Shown one piece after another: positions 7,234 through 13,804 of a stretch of 13,804 nt of DNA. Each line of letters starts with the position of its first letter. Position 1 is the stretch's first letter. The translations under genes were made by a program, and so were the position numbers. Under the pieces are notes generated by a model, which made no database searches, was not told where the DNA came from, and saw nothing but the letters and a program-made list of their open reading frames with translations. This DNA is from JBDKTK01 sp039680225. GTDB taxonomy: Bacteria; Desulfobacterota; Syntrophia; Syntrophales; UBA4778. The DNA is taken from the NCBI GenBank assembly GCA_039680225.1, contig JBDKTK010000092.1, forward strand, positions 1-13,804, written 5' to 3'.

Positions 7234-8673
7234 ATGGCGCAACTTCGCCGGGTGCTGTTATTATTTTTCCCCATTTTGCTTTTTGTCCCGTTTGCAGCAG
7301 CCGATCATGCGGCCTGTGCCGAAGAGGCCCGACCGCCGGAATCCGCTATGCCCGCGATCGCCGGTCCTGATTTGCCGCAGAAGAAAAAGGCCGTCCTCGG
7401 CCTGCCGGAGCTGATCAGGATGGCAATCGAGAAGAGCCCGGAGATCGAAACGATCAGGCAGGACATCCGCTCGTCTCAATATGACGTGGAACAGGCGAAA
7501 GCCGGATATTACCCGCAGATCGAGACCACGGCCGTCATCGGCCCCGCGCGCGACGCCAGGGAGCCGCTCGTCGTCAACGGCCGGATCACCGATCCCTCTC
7601 CCGGCCTGAGTTTTTCGAGCATCGGCATCTTTGGAAAGCTCGATATCACCGCCACCCAGCCGCTCTACACTTTCGGAAAGATCTCGAACCGCAAGGCGGC
7701 GGCGGAAAAGGGCGTCAGGGCCAGGCAGTCCCAGCTGGACGATAAAAAAGGGCAGATCGTCCTCAGGATCAAGGAGCTTTACTACGGGCTCGTCCTGGCC
7801 CGCTCGGGCCTGGCCACGGTCGATGAGGCCGATGATTTCTTCAACGATGCGGAAGGCCGCATAAAAAACCTTCTTGACGAGGACTCTCCCAACGTGAAGG
7901 ACAGCGACCTGTACAGGGTCGATGCGTACCGGGCCGACATCCTCAGGTCGAAGGCCGAGGCAGAAAAGGGCGTGAGGCTTTCTTACTTTGCCCTCAAGGC
8001 CCTGATCGGGATGCCCGCCGGGACTGATTTTGATCCGGCCGACAAGGCCATTTCCGCGAAGGAGATGAAACTGCCCGATCTGAAACAGTTCATAGATTCC
8101 GCCTTCGCGAACCGCCCGGAATTCAAACAGCTCGCGGAAGGCCTGGCGGCCCAGAACTTCCTGGTCGAGGCGGCGAAAAGCGACCTTTACCCGTCCTTTT
8201 TCAGCGCCGCCGTCGCCTCGTTTGCGGGGGCGCCCGGGCGCGATACGCTGCACAACCAGTACATTCCCGATGAGTTCAACCACGCTTACGGCGGCGTCGT
8301 GGCGGGGGCAAGATGGAACCTGGACTTCGGGATCAGCATGGCCAAAATTGAAAAAGCCAAAGCGGAGCTCAACAAGATCTCGAGCCAGAAGGCCAACGCG
8401 GAAATGAGCATCCCCATCCAGGTCTCGAAGAGCTACAACGACATGATCGAGGCCTTCGAGTCGGTCAAATCGTACCAGAGAGCGGCCGTGTCTTCCCGCA
8501 AATGGGTCATTACGGCCCTGACGGGGTTCGACATGGGGACCGAGACGGCGGACGACATGCTCAGGGCCATAGAGCGTTACGGGAATAATCAGGGCAAGTA
8601 CCTGGAATCCGTTTTCCGCTACAATATGGCCATTGCCGAACTGGAATACGCGGCGGGGATGAAGACCTGGTGA
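7234..8673 (+). CDS. TolC-family outer-membrane protein in the hopanoid operon
   Basis: 479 residues. Known: TolC-type proteins form trimeric outer-membrane channels with a periplasmic helical tunnel, working with inner-membrane exporters. Seen: an N-terminal signal peptide (hydrophobic 7-22, likely cleavage near residues 23-30); two OEP-type halves at roughly 57-250 and 275-475, each with long amphipathic helices; ELIRMAIEKSPEIETIRQ (59-76) and GYYPQIETTA are typical repeat starts, and TATQPLYTFGKISNRK is the classical beta-hairpin followed by a helix. AGGAG lies 8 bases before the ATG. The gene begins 72 bases after hpnL and ends 4 bases before hpnN. The tight link to hpnN suggests they work together. 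No membrane-fusion (HlyD-like) gene is in the window. Other TolC roles cannot be excluded. Confidence 0.88.
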   Translation: MAQLRRVLLLFFPILLFVPFAAADHAACAEEARPPESAMPAIAGPDLPQKKKAVLGLPELIRMAIEKSPEIETIRQDIRSSQYDVEQAKAGYYPQIETTAVIGPARDAREPLVVNGRITDPSPGLSFSSIGIFGKLDITATQPLYTFGKISNRKAAAEKGVRARQSQLDDKKGQIVLRIKELYYGLVLARSGLATVDEADDFFNDAEGRIKNLLDEDSPNVKDSDLYRVDAYRADILRSKAEAEKGVRLSYFALKALIGMPAGTDFDPADKAISAKEMKLPDLKQFIDSAFANRPEFKQLAEGLAAQNFLVEAAKSDLYPSFFSAAVASFAGAPGRDTLHNQYIPDEFNHAYGGVVAGARWNLDFGISMAKIEKAKAELNKISSQKANAEMSIPIQVSKSYNDMIEAFESVKSYQRAAVSSRKWVITALTGFDMGTETADDMLRAIERYGNNQGKYLESVFRYNMAIAELEYAAGMKTW

Positions 8674-8677
8674 TACG

Positions 8678-11407
8678 ATGAAAACAGATCGTGCGCGCCG
8701 GGCCTTGAGAAGGGTCCTGACGGCCCAGGTCCGCCATCCTTTCATAACGCTGGCCGTCGCCGCGGCGCTGAGCGCCGCATCGATAATTTATACAATTAAT
8801 TTCCTCGGAGTCCAGACCAGCCAGAAAGACCTCATATCGCCCCGGGAGAAGCTCATCCAGCTCGCCCATCAGGTAAGCAAGTTTGATCAACTCGATTCGT
8901 TCGTCGTCGTGATCGAGGGCAGGAACCAGCCCCGCGCCCTGCAGTTCCTGCAGGCGCTCGCCCCGCTTCTGGAGAAGGACAAGACCAATTTCAAACAGGT
9001 CTTTTACCGCATAAACCCCGACCTGATAAAACCCTGGGCGCTGCTGTACCTCGATAAAAAAGAGATCTCCGACCTGGTGGAAAATCTGCGGGAGAACCGG
9101 GTGTTCCTTCAGGATATTGCGAAAGAGCCGACCCTCGTCAATTTTTTCGGCCAGATGAACAGGGAGATGTCGACCGGCATTGTCGGGGAGCTCTTTACCG
9201 GGTTTCTGGAAGAGCCCTCGGAAAAGAAGCAGCCGCTTGACCTGGAGTTCCTGGTACGGGTCCTTTCCGAGATGAGAAGGTATATTGCGGAAGACCAGCA
9301 GTTCATGTCTCCCTGGAATTCCCTGCTGGCGACGAAGTCGATGGACATTACCCAGGAAGGGTATTTCTGGACCAAGGACAAGCGATACCTGCTCATTTTC
9401 ATTACGCCCGTCAGCAAAGTGGAGTTTGCCGGAACACTGGGGTCGATCCAGGACTTGAGGAGATATGTCGCCCGGGTCAGGGCGGATTTCCCGGACGTCA
9501 ATGCCGGGGTGACCGGCCCCGAGGCCCTCAACGTCGACCAGATGAGCACGGCCCTCCAGGACATGGAACTGGCCACCGTCCTGTCCATATTCGGCCTGAC
9601 GGTCCTTTTCATAATCTTCCGGAGAAGCATCCGCCGCCCCCTTTTCGAATCCGTTACCCTCTTGATTGCGCTGAGCTGGAGTTTCGGGCTTACCACGCTG
9701 TTCATAGGCCATCTCAATATTTTATCCATTACGTTCGCCCCCCTCCTGCTCGGGCTCGGAATAGATTTCGGCGCCCACTGGTTTGCCCGCTACCAGGAGG
9801 AGGAAAGCAAAAACCCCCTGTCAAAAGAAGAGGTGCTGTGCGCAACAATGGAAAGGATCGGGCCGGGGATCCTCCTGGCCGGGTCAAATCTCGCCATCTC
9901 GTTCCTGCCGCTGACCCTGACCGGTTTCAAGGGCCTGGTCGAATTGGGGTTCATTTGTTTCATGGGGATGATCATCATGACGGCCGCTTCCCTTTTTGTT
10001 CTGCCGTCGCTGGTCGCCCTTTTCGACAGGCCGAAAGCGAAGCCGAGGTCTGCAAAGGATCTCAATTCGGGGCATATCACGCCTTTCATGAATTTGAACC
10101 GGCGCCGGGTAATTGCAATTCTCGCGGCCGGCGGCATCATCACGGCGGTTGCGGCCTGGAGCGCGAAGGGCGTCCGGTTCGACCTCAACATGCTCCACCT
10201 GCAGTCCGGCAAAGTGGAGTCGGTCGTCTGGGAGCACAGGCTGCTGGAAGCTTCCGATGTCTCCAGTATATTTGGCGAGATGCTCTCCCCCTCCTTGGAG
10301 GGCGTCAGGCTCAGAGCGCGGCAATTGGAGAAGCTGCCTTCGGTCGCCAAAGTGGAGAGCATCCTCGACCTGCTGCCGTCCGGCCAGGAAGAGAAGATCC
10401 GGCAGCTCCGGGAACTCAAGCCTTTGCTCGCGGGCATTGATTTTTCAATGATGCATATGAAACCGGTGAACATTGAAGCCCTCGATAATGTGCTGGGCAG
10501 GATACGCTTTAAAATGCTGGACAACGGCTCTCCCGATATCGGCAAGAGATTGAGGAGACAGATGTCCGAGGTGAGGACGCTGATCGAGCAGATAAGGAAG
10601 GAGATCAAATCGGACAGGAGCATGGTCCGCAAGCTCGGGAATTTTCAGTTCAACCTTATCCAGGACCTCGACGACAAGCTCAAGACGGTGCGGGAGAGCG
10701 TCAATGCGGCCCCGATGAACGTCCGCAACCTCCCGCCGCCCCTCCTGGAAAGGTTCATGACCGTGGACAACCAGTACCTCATCAGGATCTATCCGGCAGG
10801 GGATATCTGGAACCCGCGCGTGCTCGGCAAATTCGTGAGCGACTTGAGGTCGATAGACCCCGACGTGGTGGGCGATCCCGTGACTCTTTACGTCTTCACC
10901 CAGGAGTTTCGCGACAGCACTATCGAGGCGGCATTCTATTCCGTTATTTTCATGTTCCTGTTCCTCCTTGCCGTATTCAGGGAATTGAAATCCACGATGC
11001 TGGCCCTGATCCCCCTGCTGATCGGCACGGTCTGGATCTTCGGGCTGATGCCGGCGCTGGGAATTGAGCTGAACCTGGCGAACAGCATATTCCTGCCGCT
11101 GATCGTGGGAGCCGGCGTTGAATACGGGGTGATCATCGTTTTCCGCTGGCACCAGCGGGAAAAAGACAAGCCCCAGGGCGTAGTGCTCCCGCACAGCACC
11201 GCCCTTGGCGTTATCCTCGCCGGGCTCAGCACCACCGTCGGATTCGGCTGCCTGATGATCTCGTCGCACCACGGCATATTCAGCCTGGGGCTGCTGAGCG
11301 CCATCGGGAGCCTGACTGTCCTCGCGGCCGCAGTGGTCTTCCTCCCCGCCCTGCTTGAGATCACGGAGATTGAAAAGAAAAGGGATGAAAGTTCAGGCTT
11401 GGGGTGA
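8678..11407 (+). CDS. hpnN: Hopanoid transporter HpnN (RND/MMPL family)
   Basis: 909 residues, near the usual family size. Known: HpnN is an inner-membrane RND-type protein that delivers hopanoids to the outer membrane and affects cell-wall integrity and division in alpha- and betaproteobacteria. Seen: two homologous halves, each with a first TM helix (about 21-45 and 477-495), a large periplasmic domain (about 46-296 and 498-748), then five TM helices (about 297-447 and 749-893). The central-helix motif is GLGIDFGAHWFARYQEE at 359-375 and GAGVEYGVIIVFRWHQ at 811-826. The first half has Asp (D363) and the second has Glu (E815). Translation starts 4 bases after the tolC-like stop, with no strong ribosome site, which suggests coupling. 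It is the last gene of the operon and converges on the CDP-alcohol transferase gene with 17 bases between the stops. Confidence 0.92.
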   Translation: MKTDRARRALRRVLTAQVRHPFITLAVAAALSAASIIYTINFLGVQTSQKDLISPREKLIQLAHQVSKFDQLDSFVVVIEGRNQPRALQFLQALAPLLEKDKTNFKQVFYRINPDLIKPWALLYLDKKEISDLVENLRENRVFLQDIAKEPTLVNFFGQMNREMSTGIVGELFTGFLEEPSEKKQPLDLEFLVRVLSEMRRYIAEDQQFMSPWNSLLATKSMDITQEGYFWTKDKRYLLIFITPVSKVEFAGTLGSIQDLRRYVARVRADFPDVNAGVTGPEALNVDQMSTALQDMELATVLSIFGLTVLFIIFRRSIRRPLFESVTLLIALSWSFGLTTLFIGHLNILSITFAPLLLGLGIDFGAHWFARYQEEESKNPLSKEEVLCATMERIGPGILLAGSNLAISFLPLTLTGFKGLVELGFICFMGMIIMTAASLFVLPSLVALFDRPKAKPRSAKDLNSGHITPFMNLNRRRVIAILAAGGIITAVAAWSAKGVRFDLNMLHLQSGKVESVVWEHRLLEASDVSSIFGEMLSPSLEGVRLRARQLEKLPSVAKVESILDLLPSGQEEKIRQLRELKPLLAGIDFSMMHMKPVNIEALDNVLGRIRFKMLDNGSPDIGKRLRRQMSEVRTLIEQIRKEIKSDRSMVRKLGNFQFNLIQDLDDKLKTVRESVNAAPMNVRNLPPPLLERFMTVDNQYLIRIYPAGDIWNPRVLGKFVSDLRSIDPDVVGDPVTLYVFTQEFRDSTIEAAFYSVIFMFLFLLAVFRELKSTMLALIPLLIGTVWIFGLMPALGIELNLANSIFLPLIVGAGVEYGVIIVFRWHQREKDKPQGVVLPHSTALGVILAGLSTTVGFGCLMISSHHGIFSLGLLSAIGSLTVLAAAVVFLPALLEITEIEKKRDESSGLG

Positions 11408-11424
11408 AAAGGGGCCGGGCGCTT

Positions 11425-12600
11425 TTATTTTTCGTAACTGAAGAAGAGAAGGACGGCGGCAAATATATAAGAGCCGATAGCCGCCCCGATCATGAACAGC
11501 TGAAGCTGTCCGATCAGCGCCAGGGCAAGGACGAGATATGCGAAATCCCGGTTGCTCAATAAGGCCATGAGCCTCACCGCCCCTGGCGACGCCCGCAACT
11601 CTTCCGGGCTTTTTTTCAGGATGCGGAAATAGACGACGATGATATTGATTAGAAAGCCCCCCAGCAGCAGCCAGAACAGGTCCATGTACAGGGGATTCCC
11701 GGAACTCCTGGACAGGCCGGCTCCCAGCCCGAGGAAGATCGCAAAATGCACGATATTGTCGGTTACGACGTCGAGCATGTGGCCGAAGCTGCTCTCCATC
11801 AGCTTGAGCCTGGCGATCTCGCCGTCGATGCCGTCGGCTATCACGCAGAACACGAAAAGCAGCGAGCCGGCCAGCTGGCTCCAATAGCCGCCTCGGGCGA
11901 GCAGGTATGCGGCGGACAGCCCCAGGAGCGTATTGAGAACCGTGACCTGGTTCGGTGTCACGGGCGTCCGCGCCAGTATACGGCTCAGCGGCTGCGACAC
12001 GCGGCGGCTCACATGGCGCGCCAGGAAGCCGTCGCTTTCCCTGGTCCGGGTCCCCAGCGCCTCAACCAATTTGTCTTCCGCATTTGCGGCCCCTCCCGGC
12101 CCCGATATTGTGCAGGGCAGGCCGTTATCGGATGCACACCCGGATGCGCCCCCGGGTGTGCCCGAATTCCACATGCGGATTGCGGCGGGCACAAGGGATT
12201 CGGCCGAAGCAATGCAGATACCGTCCGCACAACCGGCTGCGCCGGGTTCAAGGCGCCGGCCGCTGTTCACAGAGGCATACCTCTCCAGCGCGGGGAGGTC
12301 CAGGACAGTATCGGCCCTTACCAGCAGGATTCCCGTTTGACTTGGAAAAGCGATCTCCCGTAAGATACCCTCCAGGGCCGGCAAGTCGCCCGCCGGATGG
12401 AATTTTACCGGGATTGCGGAAAGCGGCAGCAAGGGCCGGAACGCGTCGACCCGGCCGCAAAGATGGATATCATCACACCCCATCCGGCGCACAAGGGTCA
12501 CGATGCGCCGGACGGCGGGAATGCCGAATACCTCGCACAACCCGTCATGATCGGGGGCGAGCACCACGACCGGCAGGTTGAGGCCCTCCGTTTGGGTCAT
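11425..12600 (-). CDS. CDP-alcohol phosphatidyltransferase with N-terminal nucleotidyltransferase-like region
   Basis: 391 residues, integral membrane. Known: CDP-alcohol phosphotransferases move a phospho-alcohol from a CDP carrier to a second alcohol; fusions with a nucleotidyltransferase occur in di-myo-inositol-phosphate synthases. Seen: the complete signature DGxxDG-type motif D256, D259, G260, A263, R264, G273, D277, D281 in the C-terminal half, flanked by about five to six membrane helices between 222 and 387. NQVTVLNTLLGL (217-228) is the usual entry to the domain. Residues 9-145 alternate short hydrophobic strands and helices (VVVLAPDHDG, GCDDIHLCGR, ILLVRADTVL), recalling a nucleotidyltransferase fold, but the Gly-rich LAAGxGxR loop is not intact. 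Residues 145-176 are a Gly/Ala/Ser-rich linker with two cysteines. The substrate is not predictable. The ribosome site is weak. The gene is convergent with hpnN and divergent from the cytochrome. Confidence 0.85.
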   Translation of the reverse strand: MTQTEGLNLPVVVLAPDHDGLCEVFGIPAVRRIVTLVRRMGCDDIHLCGRVDAFRPLLPLSAIPVKFHPAGDLPALEGILREIAFPSQTGILLVRADTVLDLPALERYASVNSGRRLEPGAAGCADGICIASAESLVPAAIRMWNSGTPGGASGCASDNGLPCTISGPGGAANAEDKLVEALGTRTRESDGFLARHVSRRVSQPLSRILARTPVTPNQVTVLNTLLGLSAAYLLARGGYWSQLAGSLLFVFCVIADGIDGEIARLKLMESSFGHMLDVVTDNIVHFAIFLGLGAGLSRSSGNPLYMDLFWLLLGGFLINIIVVYFRILKKSPEELRASPGAVRLMALLSNRDFAYLVLALALIGQLQLFMIGAAIGSYIFAAVLLFFSYEK

Positions 12601-12647
12601 AGTCCGGGACCTTAAGCCAAGATTCGTTTTAAGCTAGCATAATAAAT
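12601..12647. promoter_or_regulatory. 47-bp divergent spacer, likely promoters in both directions
   Basis: This short AT-rich stretch separates two divergent genes, so both promoters should lie here or inside the gene starts. CATAAT (12638-12643) on the plus strand resembles a -10 box, but would place the start of the cytochrome RNA at or just after the ATG at 12648. That suggests either a leaderless message or use of the second ATG at 12669. Assignment is tentative. Confidence 0.3.
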
Positions 12648-13028
12648 ATGGCGAAGCAGTTAAAAAAGATGGGCCTCTGGAAAAAAATCCTGGCCATCCT
12701 GCCCGTCCTGGCCATGCCCGCAGTTCTCTGCGGATGGGGCCAGGAGGCCCGGTCAGCGGGCGACGCCCAATACGGCCAGGGCAAAAAATTATTCAATGGA
12801 GACTGCCGCGTCTGCCATATATTGAAGTCCGAAGGCGACCAGCCCTCGCCTTATTACCTGCGGTTCAGGCCGGGAGATTTTTCCGATCCGGACTTCTGGA
12901 AAAATCATAGCGACGGCGATATTGAAAAAGCCGTCAAAAAAGGGAAGGGCGCCATGCCGCCCCAGCCGCTGACTTCCGAAGAGATAAAGGCCGTGGTCCA
13001 CTTCATGAAAATCGAATTCAAAAAGTAG
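12648..13028 (+). CDS. Small exported mono-haem cytochrome c
   Basis: 126 residues. Known: class I-type cytochromes c shuttle single electrons in the periplasm. Seen: a basic N-terminus and a hydrophobic signal segment (about 14-29) with likely cleavage near 35-38 (ARSAGDA), one haem-binding CRVCH (C53, C56, H57), and a probable axial Met at 103 in KGAMPPQPLT. The C-terminal helix EEIKAVVHFMKIEF is typical of this fold. No Shine-Dalgarno is visible before 12648. The in-frame ATG at 12669 (residue 8) is an alternative start that keeps the signal peptide. No redox partner is encoded nearby, so its electron donor and acceptor are unknown. Confidence 0.85.
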   Translation: MAKQLKKMGLWKKILAILPVLAMPAVLCGWGQEARSAGDAQYGQGKKLFNGDCRVCHILKSEGDQPSPYYLRFRPGDFSDPDFWKNHSDGDIEKAVKKGKGAMPPQPLTSEEIKAVVHFMKIEFKK

Positions 13029-13035
13029 AAAAGAC

Positions 13036-13067
13036 ATGTTCCTGTTTTCTGAAGGAAAATAGAACAT
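13036..13067 (+). repeat. Long imperfect hairpin after the cytochrome gene
   Basis: ATGTTCCTGTTTTC (13036-13049) pairs with GAAAATAGAACAT (13055-13067) around TGAAG, giving about 12 pairs with one bulge and one mismatch or wobble. It begins 8 bases after the cytochrome stop. The stem is AT-rich and not followed by a T-run, so it may be a 3'-end stabilising stem, a weak terminator or an operator-like site. Confidence 0.45.
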
Positions 13068-13196
13068 CCTCCCTTGTCCCTGCGGAAAATCTTTTTTCTT
13101 ACCTCACGTTAAGAATTTAAATTCCAAAAATCAGGATATCCGCCATGGTGCGCCGCCCTTGAAAATTGTTAAATAAATACAGAGGAGGTATGGAAA

Positions 13197-13463
13197 ATGG
13201 CAGGATTGATGGAATGGATAAAAGAGCATCCGCTTTACGCGGCGGTCCTGGGTCTTGGACTGGGCTGGGTCATTAAGGCCTCGCTCAGGGAATACATGCC
13301 CGGGGATATGGAACCCCGGTACCGGCCAGGGCCCCGGCCGGAACCGATGAAGGCGAAATCGCTCAAGCCCGGGGTCATCAAGAGACAAACTCCGTCCGGA
13401 GGCAGGCCGGGAGAACTGAGCGGCGAATTCAAGGAACTGCTTGAAGAGCCGCCGGCAATATGA
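13197..13463 (+). CDS. Small single-span membrane protein, unknown function
   Basis: 88 residues; I do not recognise the family. Seen: residues 12-28 (YAAVLGLGLGWVIK) are a Gly-rich hydrophobic helix after a short acidic/basic N-terminus MAGLMEWIKEHP. The remaining ~55 residues are hydrophilic, with Pro- and Arg-rich PRYRPGPRPEP followed by a Lys-rich stretch and an acidic end GEFKELLEEPP. A strong AGGAGG sits 8 bases upstream of this ATG. An ATG at 13190 in another frame is too close to that site. The good ribosome site, Ala/Gly-rich helix and 34-base gap to the next gene support a real gene. Probably an inner-membrane anchored cytoplasmic or periplasmic tail protein. Confidence 0.7.
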   Translation: MAGLMEWIKEHPLYAAVLGLGLGWVIKASLREYMPGDMEPRYRPGPRPEPMKAKSLKPGVIKRQTPSGGRPGELSGEFKELLEEPPAI

Positions 13464-13497
13464 GTCCCGATTGTTTTTCCTGCAAAGGACTTGGCAT

Positions 13498-13804
13498 ATG
13501 AAAAAGGCTTTTACCGGTTTGCTGGCATTCCTGATCGTGATCTGTTCCTGTCCGTTTTCTTCAGCTTCCGATAAATACATGGATATCCAGACCGGGGATG
13601 ATCTCTACGCCTGCAATTGCGGGAAAAATTGCAGCTGCCGGAGCATGGCGAAGGCGCCGGGGAACTGCACCTGCGGGCACGAAATGGTCAGGGCCAGGGT
13701 AGTCAGGTCGGCCGGGGACTCCGCCATTTTGATTTCCGACGCCTGGGGCGGCATGAGGACCTTTAAAATCGTGGGCAGGTACTCATGCGACTGCCCGGAC
13801 TGCA
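13498..13804 (+). CDS. Exported cysteine-rich, putative metal-binding protein (3' end beyond window)
   Basis: 102 residues are visible and the frame is open at the window edge. Seen: a signal peptide MKKAFTGLLAFLIVICSCPF with likely cleavage after SSA (residue 23), then YACNCGKNCSCRSM and PGNCTCGHEM. These give C39, C41, C45, C47, C57 and C59 in CxCxxxCxC and CxC spacing, and a third group C97, C99, C102 in YSCDCPDC just before the edge. That is nine cysteines in about 79 mature residues. Such spacing is metallothionein-like and suggests thiolate metal binding in the periplasm, or a repeated small module. The lipoprotein box is poor (Ile before Cys16), so a soluble periplasmic form is more likely. 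An AAAGGA site lies 8 bases upstream. Not recognised by name; metal specificity is unknown. Confidence 0.75.
   Translation, partial: MKKAFTGLLAFLIVICSCPFSSASDKYMDIQTGDDLYACNCGKNCSCRSMAKAPGNCTCGHEMVRARVVRSAGDSAILISDAWGGMRTFKIVGRYSCDCPDC

Noticed and set aside
6031..7242. 403-codon minus-strand open frame across the hpnL-like gene.
   Set aside because: The translation is a charged, Gln/Arg/Pro-rich shadow of a membrane-protein gene; the plus strand has a coherent multi-TM protein with family motifs.
7261..8745. 494-codon open frame on the minus strand, antisense to the TolC-like gene.
   Set aside because: It mirrors a GC-rich coding gene, its translation has no family resemblance, and the plus-strand frame is clearly TolC-like with a signal peptide and ribosome site.
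11393..11884. Alternative minus-strand frame inside the CDP-alcohol transferase gene that could suggest a frameshift.
   Set aside because: The main frame is continuous from 12600 to 11425 with an intact catalytic motif and C-terminal helices, so no frameshift is needed.
13131..13580. 149-codon minus-strand open frame across the small membrane protein gene.
   Set aside because: No ribosome site or family features; the plus-strand genes here have clear ribosome sites, a TM helix and a signal peptide.
1..13804. CRISPR arrays, insertion sequences, tRNA or rRNA genes.
   Set aside because: No spaced direct repeats, transposase-like frames, terminal inverted repeats or cloverleaf/rRNA signatures were seen on either strand.

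Overview
The window is a hopanoid (bacterial sterol-analogue) biosynthesis and envelope-trafficking locus from a GC-rich Gram-negative bacterium. Gram-negative is inferred from a TolC-type outer-membrane protein, an MlaC-like periplasmic protein and several Sec signal peptides. The gene set (hpnH, hpnJ, hpnL, hpnM, hpnN with ispH, plus a c-type cytochrome and an exported Cys-rich protein) would suit the former deltaproteobacteria (Desulfobacterota) or a relative. That placement is a weak inference made without any search.

Left part, minus strand (1-2771): the N-terminal half of squalene-hopene cyclase (shc/hpnF), cut by the window edge, lies downstream of hpnJ, a cobalamin-domain radical SAM enzyme of the cyclitol-ether side-chain pathway. 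A 232-bp gap with a cluster of inverted repeats and a plausible sigma70-type promoter separates the two, so shc is probably transcribed at least partly on its own.

Centre, plus strand (3293-11407): six tightly packed genes read as one operon: ispH (last step of the MEP isoprenoid pathway), hpnH (adenosylhopane synthase), hpnM (MlaC-like periplasmic lipid carrier), an hpnL-like polytopic membrane protein, a TolC-family outer-membrane protein, and hpnN (RND/MMPL hopanoid transporter). The operon thus runs from precursor supply (IspH) through side-chain attachment (HpnH) to movement towards the outer membrane (HpnL, HpnM, HpnN and perhaps the TolC protein). hpnJ and ispH are divergent across a 521-bp spacer that holds no gene I can support. 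The C-terminal tail of ispH carries a 12-bp tandem repeat coding PD(F/L)Q units.

Right part (11425-13804): a convergent minus-strand gene encodes a CDP-alcohol phosphatidyltransferase with an N-terminal nucleotidyltransferase-like region, substrate unknown. Divergent from it on the plus strand are a small exported mono-haem cytochrome c, a short single-span membrane protein of unknown function, and the start of an exported cysteine-rich protein with a metallothionein-like spacing, cut by the window edge.

Most genes belong to known families. The points worth a second look are the TolC protein inside the hopanoid operon, a Cys-to-Ser change in a C-terminal motif of HpnH, the ispH repeat tail, the two-domain CDP-alcohol transferase, and the Cys-rich exported protein.
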